Assembly: GCA_905331475.1 (NCBI GenBank)
Contig: CAJNYU010003189.1
Location: 1-64,000 of the forward strand
Direction of reading: 5' to 3'
Length of the DNA stretch: 64,000 nucleotides
Origin: Rotaria socialis
Lineage: Eukaryota > Rotifera > Eurotatoria > Philodinida > Philodinidae
Part shown: one piece after another, positions 35,361 through 46,800 of the stretch
How positions within the stretch are numbered: the stretch's first letter is position 1
How the letters are laid out: each line of letters opens with the position of its first letter
Notes under the pieces: generated by a model
Told to the model about the DNA's origin: nothing
Seen by the model: only the letters and a program-made list of their open reading frames with translations
Database searches by the model: none
Translations under genes and position numbers: made by a program

Positions 35361-37279
35361 ATGTCAGTTAATATCGACCTAACACAATCAAAAGTTAGCA
35401 ATAAGAAATTGTTTGATTATCGTATTGTTTGATTTTATTTAGAATGATCATGTTGATTTATTAGAACCAACGAATGATTCTTTGAAGAGTCAAATTTTAA
35501 TTGTATCTGATCAGAGAAAAAGTGAATATTATTTTATTTTGATTTGATTTGACTTTAATTTGTTTAGATGATCGTACTGATACACCACAGCCTGGTAATG
35601 GTAAGAATAGAATAATAGTGATAGTCACCTTTGGGATTCGAAGGTCTTTATCCGTACTACACAAATAATCCGAAAGGTCTGCATAAATTTTTACATGACA
35701 AATAGAATTTAATGGTCTATGGTTCTTAGTTTTGGGTCGAATTCTATTGAGAGTAGATCTATGTTCGCTGGTTTCCTGTAGTTCAGAGAAAATGTTCGTA
35801 ATGAACAAGAATTCGATAGACTATCTCTATTGATTTATTTAACAATAGACTGTCAGCTAAAACAAACATTATCAAATGAACAGCAATGTCCATCGAAAGA
35901 TTACGATGAACAAACGGCTTATCATCGTCTCCTCTATACAGAAACAAAATCAATAACTGAAAAAATGGATGTTTGGTATTTAGATATGAAAAAAAATCTG
36001 ATGGTAAGAATCTGTGCTTTTAATTTTTGATTTAATGAATTTTGTTTTCAAGTATGAATTTGATAGATTACGTTTACAGTATCTTGAAGAAGCACAACAA
36101 AATAATTTACGTGAAAAAGAAATGTAAATTAAAACTCGATGTCAGTAAAAATGTAAATTACTGTTTTTTTTTCTAATTTTTAGTCAAGTGAAAGATTATG
36201 TTCGTCTGAATGAAGATATAAAGATAATGCGTGAAATGTTAATACATTATGAACGTAAAATAGATCAAAAAGATCAAACAGAAAGTAACGTTAATAAAGC
36301 ATTAGATATACTTTCTAAAAAAATGGTTGCCTATCGTCATTATTATGAATGGAGAATTATTTTTATTGAAAAAAAACGACAAAAATATTCAATTTTATTA
36401 GCTAAACGATTTTATGAAAATAAAATCAAGAGAGTAAGAATTTGTTTTTTGTTTTCGATTATATTTGTACTAAAAATATCTTTCTATTAGAAAGCGTTAG
36501 TCAAGTGGAAACGTCTAATTGAACAAGAATGGAGACAACGCTTTGAATTATCATGTGAGAAAAAGACCAAATTTATGCTTAATAAATTAAGGAATGAGTA
36601 TGAAACAAAATATAAACAATTAGAATTACAACTATTAAATGCAAATGAAGAAATAGCTCGATTAAGAATGCATAGAAACGTACATGATGAGCCTTTAAAA
36701 ACAGCTTTCATGCGTGGTGTCTGTGCTCTAAATATGGAAGCGATGTCTGTTTTATTTAAAGATGAACATGAATCAGACACGACCAGAGTTCATGAAAAAC
36801 AACCTCAAAGAGAATATTCTAAACGTAAAGGTATGATTATATTCTTCATTTTTCAGACAAAAATAGAGAAGAAAATTTCAACTTGAAATCGATTGTATAA
36901 TAGTCTAACATGATAGTTTATTAAAATTTAGATAATGATACTACAGATGAACATTTAAACGAGGAAGAAGTTACAATAACCAGTTCATCAACCACAGACG
37001 ATGAAGAAAATGAGTTGAGATATTCGTCGTATCATCATACATGTCCAACACATGTTTATAAAGAATATTTACCAAGTACAACTGATTCTAATAGAGACGG
37101 ACGACGTTTTGCTCAAGTATGTTATAATGTTTTTGTAGAAATAAAAAATTCAAATATCTTTATTTTTCTAGCCGAGTAATCATAATCGTCATTTAACTCT
37201 TTCTAAACATTCATCAATGGCAACAAATAGGCCTCGATATACAAATAGTAACATATTATCGGAACGTAATGAACAGTAG
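35361..37279 (+). CDS. POC5: POC5-like centriolar protein
   Basis: Nine exons: 35361-35393, 35443-35488, 35568-35594, 35849-36003, 36053-36123, 36184-36433, 36491-36830, 36932-37116 and 37172-37279. They sum to 404 residues with phases closing, though the 35488 donor is non-ideal. The protein is strongly charged and coiled-coil in its middle. It carries Sfi1-like centrin-binding signatures (YEWRIIFIEKKRQ, ALVKWKRLIEQEW) and the segment LKTAFMRGVCALNMEAMSVL, which I recognise as the conserved POC5 block. POC5 binds centrin and is needed to build full-length centrioles. The human protein is longer (about 575), mainly in its N-terminal part. The C-terminus here is Ser/Thr/Asn-rich and probably disordered. 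The start lies ten bases after TTGTTTCAG, an acceptor sequence, and only 91 bases behind MRPL4, fitting trans-splicing from a shared transcript. Confidence 0.75.
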
Positions 37280-37811
37280 TAACATTTTTCCATAAAAACA
37301 ATTCATTTCATTTTTCTATCGTATTTGATTTGTACAAATATTTCCAGTATTCACATGTAACAGATAATTCTTTTTCTTTTATAGATTTGTATATGTTAAA
37401 GTCATTTGTAATTATTTCAATAGATAAACACTTTGAGGATGTAAACTTTAAACTTCTCTACTATCATATGTCGATTAGATAGTTACTAGTATCAATTAAT
37501 TTGAAAATCCACAGCGTTGCACTTTTAATGAAACATCGATGATGAAGTCGAAAAATATCAAAATCTATTTGTCAACATTATTTTTTCATACATGTCGCTT
37601 GAGTTATTTTCTGATTGATAAGATGATTATTATGTTCAATTTTCGCCTGAATAGTTTTCCTCTTACAATTAAAGAAACACTATGAGTAAATCTCTATGAG
37701 ATAAAGTTTATTTCAAGACATCAATGTTTTTAATCTAAATAAAATATGCTAATAGATATTTGTTAAATAGTTGAGAAAAGCACATGGTCAAAATGCTTGA
37801 AATATTCCATT
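37280..37811. other. convergent 3' region
   Basis: About 530 bases between the ends of POC5 (plus) and SDHAF2 (minus). AT-rich, with several AATAAA-like signals (for example near 37740). No gene seen. Confidence 0.45.
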
Positions 37812-38243
37812 TTAAACAGGCACTACATCGGGTTGTCGTATACGTTTTTGTCTCTGTTCGTTTTTAGCAAAAGCTTTAAGTAAATCCATAACATGATTTT
37901 GATATTCATCTGGAGTGTCGATTTTTCCTATAGCCATATAATATAAATCCCAATCATTTGACGGCGTATTTATTAATTTATCATATAAATCAAGATCATT
38001 CGGATTCATTTTCGATAAATAAATCGAGGCAAAATTGCTAAGTAAAAGATCATTTTCTAGCATACCACGTTTTCGACTTTGATAAAGAAGACGACGACGT
38101 TTAGTTTCAATAAGTTCATCTTTTGGTTGAACCCATTCGGGTAATTGTTCTCCTGGTGCTTTTAAATGTGATTGACGAACGACCGGAAGTAACAATGAAC
38201 GACTAAAACGAGTCGCTAAAGAACACGTACGAAACAGATTCAT
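37812..38243 (-). CDS. SDHAF2: succinate dehydrogenase assembly factor 2, mitochondrial
   Basis: A single-exon frame of 143 residues, a little shorter than human SDHAF2 (about 166). The N-terminus (MNLFRTCSLATRFSRSLLLP) is basic and hydrophobic, as in mitochondrial presequences. The family core is clear: RRRLLYQSRKRGMLENDLLL, then LDLYDKLINTPSNDWDLYY, then MDLLKAFAKNEQ. The SRKRGMLE block is the signature of the Sdh5/DUF339 family, which binds the flavoprotein subunit SDHA and is needed for covalent FAD attachment in complex II. The ATG directly follows TAATCTTTAG on the minus strand, an acceptor-like sequence. It starts 171 bases downstream of the TMEM65 stop, same strand. Confidence 0.93.
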   Translation of the reverse strand: MNLFRTCSLATRFSRSLLLPVVRQSHLKAPGEQLPEWVQPKDELIETKRRRLLYQSRKRGMLENDLLLSNFASIYLSKMNPNDLDLYDKLINTPSNDWDLYYMAIGKIDTPDEYQNHVMDLLKAFAKNEQRQKRIRQPDVVPV

Positions 38244-38414
38244 CTAAAGATTAGAATTATATATTAGCTAATAGGATTTAACTGAAAAAATAAAAACAAT
38301 GTTTATTTTGATAAATAAAATAAATACTACAACAACAGACAAAATAAATAAAAAACATTGAATTGTTCTAAAGGGAAGTGACAACTAAATTTGATTATCA
38401 AAACTAGCAATAAA

Positions 38415-39634
38415 TTAATCTTCATCGTTATCGTTCGGTTTTCTTTTTTTAACAGAAGTATCACGGAAAAGTAGTGGGCACATTCCTATTCAAAATGAAA
38501 AATAAATGTTAATAAAGATAGATAGAGAGAGAGAGATTCATGATTTATACCTAACAAACAACCTATTTACAAGAAAAATAAAATGAAATAGATAATCGTT
38601 TTAGAGGAAAATATATTTGACACTTACCCACGAAAATACAAATAGCTTTCGACTAGAAATTTAAAGCAATTGTTTATACATACATGTAGAATGAAGAAAT
38701 TTTTCAATAATTTTACCAGCAGTTGAGTTGTCTGTACTGATCGTTGTCTCCATTGTTCAGTGGTTAATTTAGGTGAACTGATTCCAAATAAACCTAAAAA
38801 TCGTCCACATGTTCGTTCAATACGATCAGCAAGACTAAACATAGTTAAATCTGTTTTAAAGAGAAATAATTTGTCGCAAAATTAATTTACCCAATGCCCA
38901 TGACATCACTGACAGCATTTCCCAAACCAGCAGCTAGAGAAATATTTGATATTACGTTTTTTTTTGTATTTCTAATTTGATTTCTATTACCTGCCATTGT
39001 CGAAAGACAAAAAGCAACGCCAAAAAATGTTTCAATTGTTTCACCCTACATAAAAAAAAATATTTTTCATAGTAGAGGAATTTCGACTTACAGCAACCAA
39101 CATGACAAAATTATCTACGAAGCCAAAGCCAATGTATGGAAGTCCAGTTTCAATAAAAACTAAAGAAGCACGATGAAAATAGACAGATAATTTTCTTTTT
39201 ACCAATAGCTAATTGAGAATAAGGTATTGGTATTGTAGCAGTTGTTGCTTTTGATAATTTTTCAATTTCACTCAATTCATTAGCAAGAATTAGTCGATGT
39301 TCTTGAATAGAAACATTTGAATAGATTTTTATCTTATTTCTAATTTTCACTAACCTGGTTCCAGTGAATGAATAAAATTACGTGCTATTTCTTGAATATC
39401 AGTAGAACTCTCTGTTTTTGTATAATGTGTATGAGTAGAAAGAGGTGCTGATTGTTTCAAAAGAGATGTGGAAAAAAGAAATCGTGCTATTTTAACAGAA
39501 AAACGAGAAGCTGATCGATGTGTTGGTGTATTATCTGGCATTGGTGTTGTGGAAAAAGAAGAACGAAGTAAACATCTTGGAAATAGAATACTTCGCGGAA
39601 ACCAACAAGAGTGAAGAGATAAACAGGGCTTCAT
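38415..39634 (-). CDS. TMEM65: transmembrane protein 65, mitochondrial inner membrane
   Basis: Nine exons on the minus strand: 39355-39634, 39203-39301, 39092-39159, 38991-39045, 38891-38933, 38717-38834, 38628-38652, 38551-38562 (12 bases) and 38415-38485. All introns are GT-AG and phases close to 256 residues (human about 240). The first exon gives a long Arg/Ser-rich presequence. Family segments are LPYIGFGFVDNFVMLVAG, a helix IETFFGVAFCLSTMAAAGL, GNAVSDVMGIG, LTTEQWRQR, and a last membrane segment ICIFVGCLLGMCPLLF that is split by the 12-base exon. The tail is Lys/Asp-rich. TMEM65 lies in the inner mitochondrial membrane and is linked to mitochondrial sodium/calcium exchange and respiration. 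Its transcript may continue into SDHAF2. Confidence 0.9.
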
Positions 39635-40047
39635 TTAAATGACTATGGTTCTATAATTGGCATATGTTAGACTATATCTCATCTCATATGAGATAGATAG
39701 ACTTGACTTTGAAAACGATCAATAACAAGACGATGGCTCCTTTACATCCATTGGCAGAGAAACTAACATAGATGTCACTTATAATCGAAGCAGTTTTAGC
39801 ATATTATATTCGGTTTTATAGCATGCGTGCAAATTAAAAAAGAAATTTTCTTAGGCCGTACAAGAAACTGTAATAGTAACCTTATTTATGCAATTGTTCA
39901 ATGTTTTTTCCTGTGCAATAATTAATATTGAACACGATGATATCCACACATGTATAACACTTTCAACGATGTTATGAGAATCATTGAAAGTCATCGCTTG
40001 ATAGAATGGATCTTTCTTTGTCTGCATATCATTGAAAAAAACGGAGA
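39635..40047. other. spacer upstream of TMEM65
   Basis: Probable 5' region of the minus-strand TMEM65 gene. Nothing else recognised. Confidence 0.4.
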
Positions 40048-40366
40048 GTACCCAGGTGAATGTGAATGAATCCGATCAGATTCCTGACCAAGGATCTACT
40101 AACGGATCAAGCAAAAAAAAACATTTTCTTAATCACCAATGAATAAGCATATGGTGCCATCAGAACACATGGGTCAAATGTTTATGTTGGATTCCGTTAA
40201 ATTCCGGCACTGGAACTTATCAGGTTCCAACACTAGGATTCCGATTGTAGGTTCCACACCCGGATCCCGATAGGGTTTCGTCGGTTTAATGAAATCCATA
40301 CTATATTCGATAAGATTCCGTCACGAATCCGATAGGATCCCACTATCGGAACCATTCTCCTGGGTA
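40048..40366. mobile_element. inverted-repeat element with GTACCCAGG ends
   Basis: The left end GTACCCAGGTGAATG matches the right end inverted (GTACCCAGGAGAATG). The interior repeats short GGATTCCGA/CCGATAGGA-like words. Similar words occur at about 3040-3110, just outside the gypsy element. No coding capacity and no certain target duplication, so the superfamily is open. Confidence 0.6.
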
Positions 40367-40779
40367 CGTTTACTAATAAGTAGTCAAATTCACAACGAAC
40401 GACATTGCGTCATGTTCAAGATCTTCGGATTGAATTGACAAGCTATGATACAATTCACCTGTGCCTATCAGGCAACAGTTGTATTACTTATAAATGAACA
40501 CAATTGAATATCAGTAGTTAAAATTTTCGATTTATCAAATAGTAACCACCTAATTTTTTTAATGCAATTAATGAAGTTTTTCATACAGCTCAAAAGATAA
40601 TTATCTTTTTGAGGCAGATAGAAGAAAATAAATGATAAATTCATGTTTTCTTTGACATTTTCCCTTTTATTTATCTAAAAATGTTTTAAAACGCTGAAAT
40701 TTAAAAAAGAAAACTCCACAGGCAAGTACCCAACGTACTTCTATGGAAATTCTATAATTAGTATATATCAAATAGGCCT

Positions 40780-42680
40780 ACTCTAAAAAAAAGTTCTGCA
40801 TAGCAGTTGAAAAACTATGAATAGTTCTGCCCAATAATGCTGAACCCAAAAGGGTTCTCCCATATAATGCTAAACCATGTAAAGTTTTTGTTGGATGGTA
40901 CTGAACTTATCAGGTTCTGTCTTATAAATACAGAACACCTAAGAGTTCTGTCCGTCAATACTGAACCATAGAAAATCATCTATCAGATTATACCTGAGGG
41001 TGTGGGTATGGGTATGACCAGACATAAGGCCACACCCACACCCACCCCCACTCTAATATTAAACCGAAATGGTTCTGCTCGATAATGTGGAACTTCAAAA
41101 GGTTCGGTAAGAGTATATTGTTTCAGAAACGGTGTAGAATAATGTGGCAGAACCATATTTGAGAAAATGGTTCAGGATATATTTGTCAGAACCATTTTCT
41201 CTTTTTTTTCGCAATACATTATTGTGCATTCATCGCACGATGAGTGTCGACGATGGAGAATTTCTTTTGCTTTTGTTCACTTGAAATACGAAGACGGAAT
41301 GAATTTTTTTTACTTATTTAATACTTTCAACTCGTTTGGTTTTTATTTGTTGTAGAATCAGATCAAAATAAATTATCATATTGCATTGAAAATATTAGTA
41401 TCAAACATGCTGGAAGATGACTTTATCTTATCGGGAAAACAATCCACAGCTCCTCCTAGCGATCTAAATATTTTTCAATCACTTGAGAAAAGTTGCTTCG
41501 ATGCTGAATCACTATATCAATACAGCATCCGAAAAATGTAAACAGGCAAAATCCAATATCGAAGCAACAACATTAACGCGTCGTCAACAACCGAAGAGAT
41601 CTCATTTGACGTAGTTATTTATTCGTTTTAAACGAAAACCTTTCTTTTCGTAATTCGTTCTCGCTATTCTCTTCAAATATTGTAAAAAGGAGAAATGTAA
41701 CTAGTGTAATGTTTCCTCTTTGTTATTGCTTTCCTTATGCACAATATCACTTCATAATTTCCAAAGAAATGCTTGTCTGATCAAGTCTTCTTTTGTTAAA
41801 TTCTCATTTATAGTGCAACCATTTGCGAAATACAAACCGACTAAAATGAAATCATGCATCTTTTATATTTTCCTTAACCTTGATTGTATACCAATGTTGA
41901 GATTAATATCAGAAGAAAAATCTTTTTTCCGCTTATTTACGTTCATATTCTAGTTATGTTAGTCGCTAGTGATATATTAGGAAACAACAAGTATTTTAAG
42001 TTTATTATACCGATCGTATATTAATGGTAAGCTAGATATTCTAATAAAAAGTATCGAAAATTTCCATTCCGCTTTATTTAGGTTCATATACAGATAATCT
42101 CAATCGCAATTTACATATATCGAAATGACATCTGGAATATTTTCCTTTTTATGTCTAGCTTCGTCTTGAGATAATATTCAAATGGTAAGTTATATTAGTT
42201 GAAACGAAACAAACATATTTTCTTTTTTTATATTTAGATTAGTCTTGATGGTATATCATTTGTAAACTATACGTTTGAATTGAAACCGTAAGTATTTTTT
42301 TATGTTGGGATGTATCCGTAAACTTGTTCAGATTTTTCATTGGTGTGTCTTTTTAGAGCGAGGCACCCTAGTTGCGAAAAACTGAGCTACTTGTGCGATA
42401 CAGAACCAGTATCTCCCGAGTAGCAGATGTTTTTCGATAAGCCAGTCAAATTGGTAACTTTTCTGTAGTGCTGAACCCATCTTGATGATGGGTTATCATT
42501 GGTTTCGTTAGTTACTGACGGAACCCTTTTACGCTGAATCATTTCTGGCGATACATTATAAATGGTTCTGTTGATTTTTCATGGAACCCACTTTTGGACA
42601 GAAACTTCCTCGGGGTTCTGTTTTTTACCAGGTACCAGAGCCTACTAAAAGCTTCTGTAGAACTCTTGTTTTTTAAAGTA
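40780..42680. repeat. GTTCTG/GAACC iterated repeat block
   Basis: From 40782 to about 41200, and again from about 42460 to 42670, the sequence repeats variants of GGTTCTG and GAACC at intervals of roughly 20-45 bases, often as short palindromes. The outer edges are roughly inverted copies (A-rich run then GTTCTGCA; TGTAGAACTC then T-rich run). The middle (41.2-42.4 kb) is AT-rich without a recognisable transposase. It may be a non-autonomous transposon with subterminal repeats. A TGTGGG hairpin sits inside it at 40995. Confidence 0.55.
40995..41053. repeat. TGTGGG/CCCACA hairpin repeat, copy with 13-base loop
   Basis: The left arm is TGAGGGTGTGGGTATGGG, the loop is ACCAGACATAAGG, and the right arm is CCACACCCACACCC. 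The same loop and arms are present in inverted orientation at 53959-54007. Confidence 0.75.
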
Positions 42681-43141
42681 AATTTTCTTTGACCTATTTA
42701 TTACAAGCACCTGTATCTATTCGTCTTATCAATAGCCCAGGTTCAAGAAAACAACTTAAAAACGATAGCCATCCTCTAGCCATTTTAGATCTTTTAAGAC
42801 GCCGATTCAGATGATCAGAATGATCATCTTGTGTACAGTAAGTGATTTAAATACATATCATTAATTTACTTAACTTTAGCAAGTCGTTTATCTAGTTTTA
42901 GTACTAGGAACAATCCAATCGTTACATCTTTCAATCAAGCCATCAGTGAACCCTGTCATGCAAAAAAATCACTATAATATTTTTCTTGAACATTTTTTAT
43001 ACAATACACACAATACTCTAGAAGCTGCGTATATTGAATATTCCTAATCAGTTTTGTATAATAAAATTTATGGTGATTTTCTCTCTAAAAGTTCTATAGT
43101 GAAATATAAAGAATACAGTGTACGTGAATAGATATAGGTAC

Positions 43142-43461
43142 AAGTGCCCAGGTCGATCAAAACGGACCTCCGTAAACTGGCGTAATATTACCGTAAACGG
43201 TCGTTTTTGCATCGTATTCCGCCGTAAAACGGCCGTTTTAAGCCATATTAAGGCGTTTTAACAGGGGCAGTATTACGGCCGTACACGAACACCGTATATC
43301 AGCTGTAAAACCTCGTAAAGCAGGCGTAACTTTATCGTATTCTATAGAATATACGGCTGTATTACTGCCCCTATTATACGGGGAAAATACGGCACGTAAA
43401 ACGGGCCGTATTTGTATCGTATACAATCGTTTACTGATCGTTTTCTTCGACCGGGGTGCTT
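43142..43461. mobile_element. palindromic MITE-like element rich in CGTAAAACGG
   Basis: The ends AAGTGCCCAGGTCGA and, inverted, AAGCACCCCGGTCGA delimit 320 bases. The interior is filled with forward and reverse copies of CCGTAAAACGG-like words, and the halves can fold onto each other (for example AGGGGCAGTATTACGGCCGT against ACGGCTGTATTACTGCCCCT). It is locally GC-richer than its surroundings. A minus-strand frame inside it has no family motif. Confidence 0.7.
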
Positions 43462-43840
43462 CATTAAGCTTCACATCCTCTATGATTCTTTTTTTGTGTT
43501 TCTAATATCTTCCACACCACACCATTCTAGATCATGAATATACTATCGTGAACAATATGATATGTTCAACTTTCACTCGTTTTTGTGGCGAGATATTTTA
43601 TTTCAAAACAATTTTGTATTATACAAATTAGAAAATCAACGTCTCCTGTCTAGCTAAGTGTATTTTCATTAGCATATATATCTAATCCGATAAGAAGAAA
43701 CCTAACTAATAGATTCAAAATCAATCTGAATTCCAGATCATGTCTGCTAACTACTGAAGAGTGCAAAAGCGGAATAAGCAGAGAAGAGAGAAACGTTGAA
43801 ATCGTTATAAATATGACAGTTCTCATGAATCAAAAATTAA

Positions 43841-46800
43841 TTAATTCATGGCAACACTCAGCCAAATATCGCTGGTAGTGCCAGTGTACGTATACTTGAG
43901 AAAGACCCAAAAACGTAAGGTGTAGGTCATGCCAACAGTTGCATTGAAAGCTTGAGCAACCCAAACTTCACTCGGAGTGCATCGATCATAATAGCATCTG
44001 CTTCCACTATGCGATCTAGAAGTCGTAATACCATACGGTGTACCAGTATTATTACATGGACCATTTGATCCATCCCACCATGAAGCAGTTGAGCTCTCAA
44101 ACCATCCATTGGTAATTTTTTGGTTTGCACTAGAGTCAACTAGTGACACGTCATCCAAATACCATGCACTATCATGCGTATTACTAAACAGGAATGTGAG
44201 TGACAATCCAGAACTTTTTGCTGCTACATAACTATGAGTGGACTGTACCCAATTATTGACAATGGCAGCTGAATAGGTCAATTTAGCCACGTAAATATTT
44301 AGTCCAGTTGTAGTAGTCGTAGCTGATATATAGTAGACAAGAAATAGTGGTAAAAATACATCAGTATTGCACACTGAAAACTTACTTGTTGTTGTCGTCG
44401 TCGTAGCTACAAAATAGAAACAGAAACGTTATAACATTAAAAAAATGCTGTAGAGATAATAATTATTCTTACAAATCTATTGCAATTATAGCTCAAGAGA
44501 AGATAAATGATTTGCGGCAAAGAAGAAACTTATATGAGAGGGACGAAGTTGCTCTTGATATAATCGACAAGATCGACAACGACGATAGAAATATCTAAGA
44601 GAGAACTTCTTAAAGTATGCTCTTGACTCATGAGCATTAAATAATATGATAAAAACTGGATCCATTCAAACATGTTTCTTAGAGAAATTATTACGAGAAA
44701 TATGATTTTTTCAACACACGCAACGAAATAGGCAAAGAAATATTCTGTTTAAAATCAAACTTCGGTATTTTTATTCCGAAAAATTACATGATACCACATT
44801 TGCATATAAGTCGAATGCCTCTGTATTAAAAACATGAAAAGGAATGAGTTCCATTGCTATGGTTTGCAAGCTTGACCACCAATAATTTATTCTGATGTAC
44901 TGTTCTTAATTAAAATCTAACTAGGAGCATACGTGATTAGATCTTAGTGTAGAATCAGTCATAGTAATTTACTACTGCTAATGAAAAGTTTAAAATGAAG
45001 GTATAAGATATTTTCATATCGCTAAAGGCAACAGGTTTCCAATTTTTACATAGAAATATTGTAATATTCGATTCACAGTAAACCAACCCTAATGAGTTCA
45101 ATACTCATTCATATGCTTAGACAACAACATTAGAAACAAAAGAAATAAAATTTTTGTTTTCATATACGACATTTGTGTACAGAAACTTAAGCAAAGCTTT
45201 GTATGACAATATCGTTAACCTTATTCGCAGAAATAATGGATATCGAAATAGCTTACTGGCACTGGAGGTAGTTGTAGTAGTTTTTGTCATCGTAGTAGTC
45301 GTCGTCGTCTTTGTCGAAGTTGTGCTAGTTGTTGTTGTAGTCGTAGTGGCAGTCGTTGTTGCGGTCGTAGTGGTAGTTGTTGTTTTGGTTGTAGTGGTAC
45401 TTGTTGTTGTGGTCGTAGTGGTAGTTGTTGTTGTAGTCGTAGTGGCAGTTGTTGTTTTGGTTGTAGTGGTAGTCGTTGTTGCGGTCGTAGTGGTACTTGT
45501 TGTTGTGGTCGTAGTGGTACTTGTTGCTGTGGTCGTAGTGGTACTCGTTGTTGTGGTCGTAGTGGTAGTTGTTGTGGTAGTCGTCGGGGTAGTTGTTGTT
45601 TTGGTTGTAGTGGTAGTGGTAGTCGTTGCTGTGCTCGTAGTGGTAGTCGTCGTTTTGGTTGTAGTGGCAGTAGTTGTTGTTGTAGTGTCCGTAGTCGTCG
45701 TTGTGATCTGTGCAATAGTACTTATGTATGCATTAGTACTGGTTGTCGCTAAAATAGTATACGGATATCTCAAGAGAGAATATCATTCAGTGCCCGCGGA
45801 CATTGATTGATAATATGCTCTATGTAATAATAGAATTTGGTGGAATTAGTAAATAAGCTGTTAGCGTAATCCCTGTTGGATTAAAATGTGAAACACCATG
45901 AAACTCCTTTGTTCGAACCCGTCTGCCATTGTCTGTAAAAATATATGGAGCTTCTCTGCCACGCTTTGTGTGTGTATGGGGGGGGGGAGGGGAGGTGGAT
46001 TGAAATTTCTATCTTATATACAGTTTCACTGAAGCAAGAGTTTTAGGCGTCTGGCTGACTAATTATTGAGTGTTCAATTACGGAATTTTGATCTGAAGTT
46101 TTATGCACGAAATAACTTCAGTTTAACAGACTGCTCCAAAAATGTAGCTTAAATGTAACTATATCTATAGAGAAACTTTCTGTTTCTGATGAATCAATTT
46201 TGTGCCTATATATTATGAAATATTCGCTCGTCGGCAAAATCTCATATAAAAGTTCATTGGCTACAGCTTTCTTGATTAGCGTATAAAATGTTCGAATAAC
46301 TTAGACATGGAGATCACACTAATTAGGTTTCTAATTCGTTCTAGTTCTTGTCACAGACAATAGAAATGAAGCAAATCCTGTGTATTTCAAATCTTAGAAA
46401 TGATGTAGATTTCCACCAAAAGGTTTTCGCTTAACCTACTTTCAATTAGTTTAGTGACAGTAAAAGATGTTGATCTAAAGTATTTCTCGCGGAAAACCTG
46501 TATAGTAGTTGAAATATCACAAGAATCTGACTTCAAAGTAGCACATTCATCTAGATAAATTCATTGCCCAACTGAACAATTAGCTTTCATCAAGCAACGG
46601 TGCTGAATAGATTTGTCCTGAAAGCTAAATATCTCAAGACGGACACAATCAATCGAATCGAAATTTCCATTTTATTCTGGTGGGTATGAGATTTCGCCTC
46701 ATACTATATATCAAATGGAAAAATTTATGCTACTTTTTATGAGGATGCTGCTTTAGATCACACAAAAAACATAGTAAAACAATACAAAAATACGCATCGC

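Noticed and set aside
43238..43474. 78-residue minus-strand frame
   Set aside because: Lies inside the palindromic CGTAAAACGG element and is made of its repeats.
45154..45810. Plus-strand poly-Val frame of 218 residues
   Set aside because: It is the complement of the Thr-codon tract; the minus strand has matching splice sites and joins a membrane helix and a head domain in phase.
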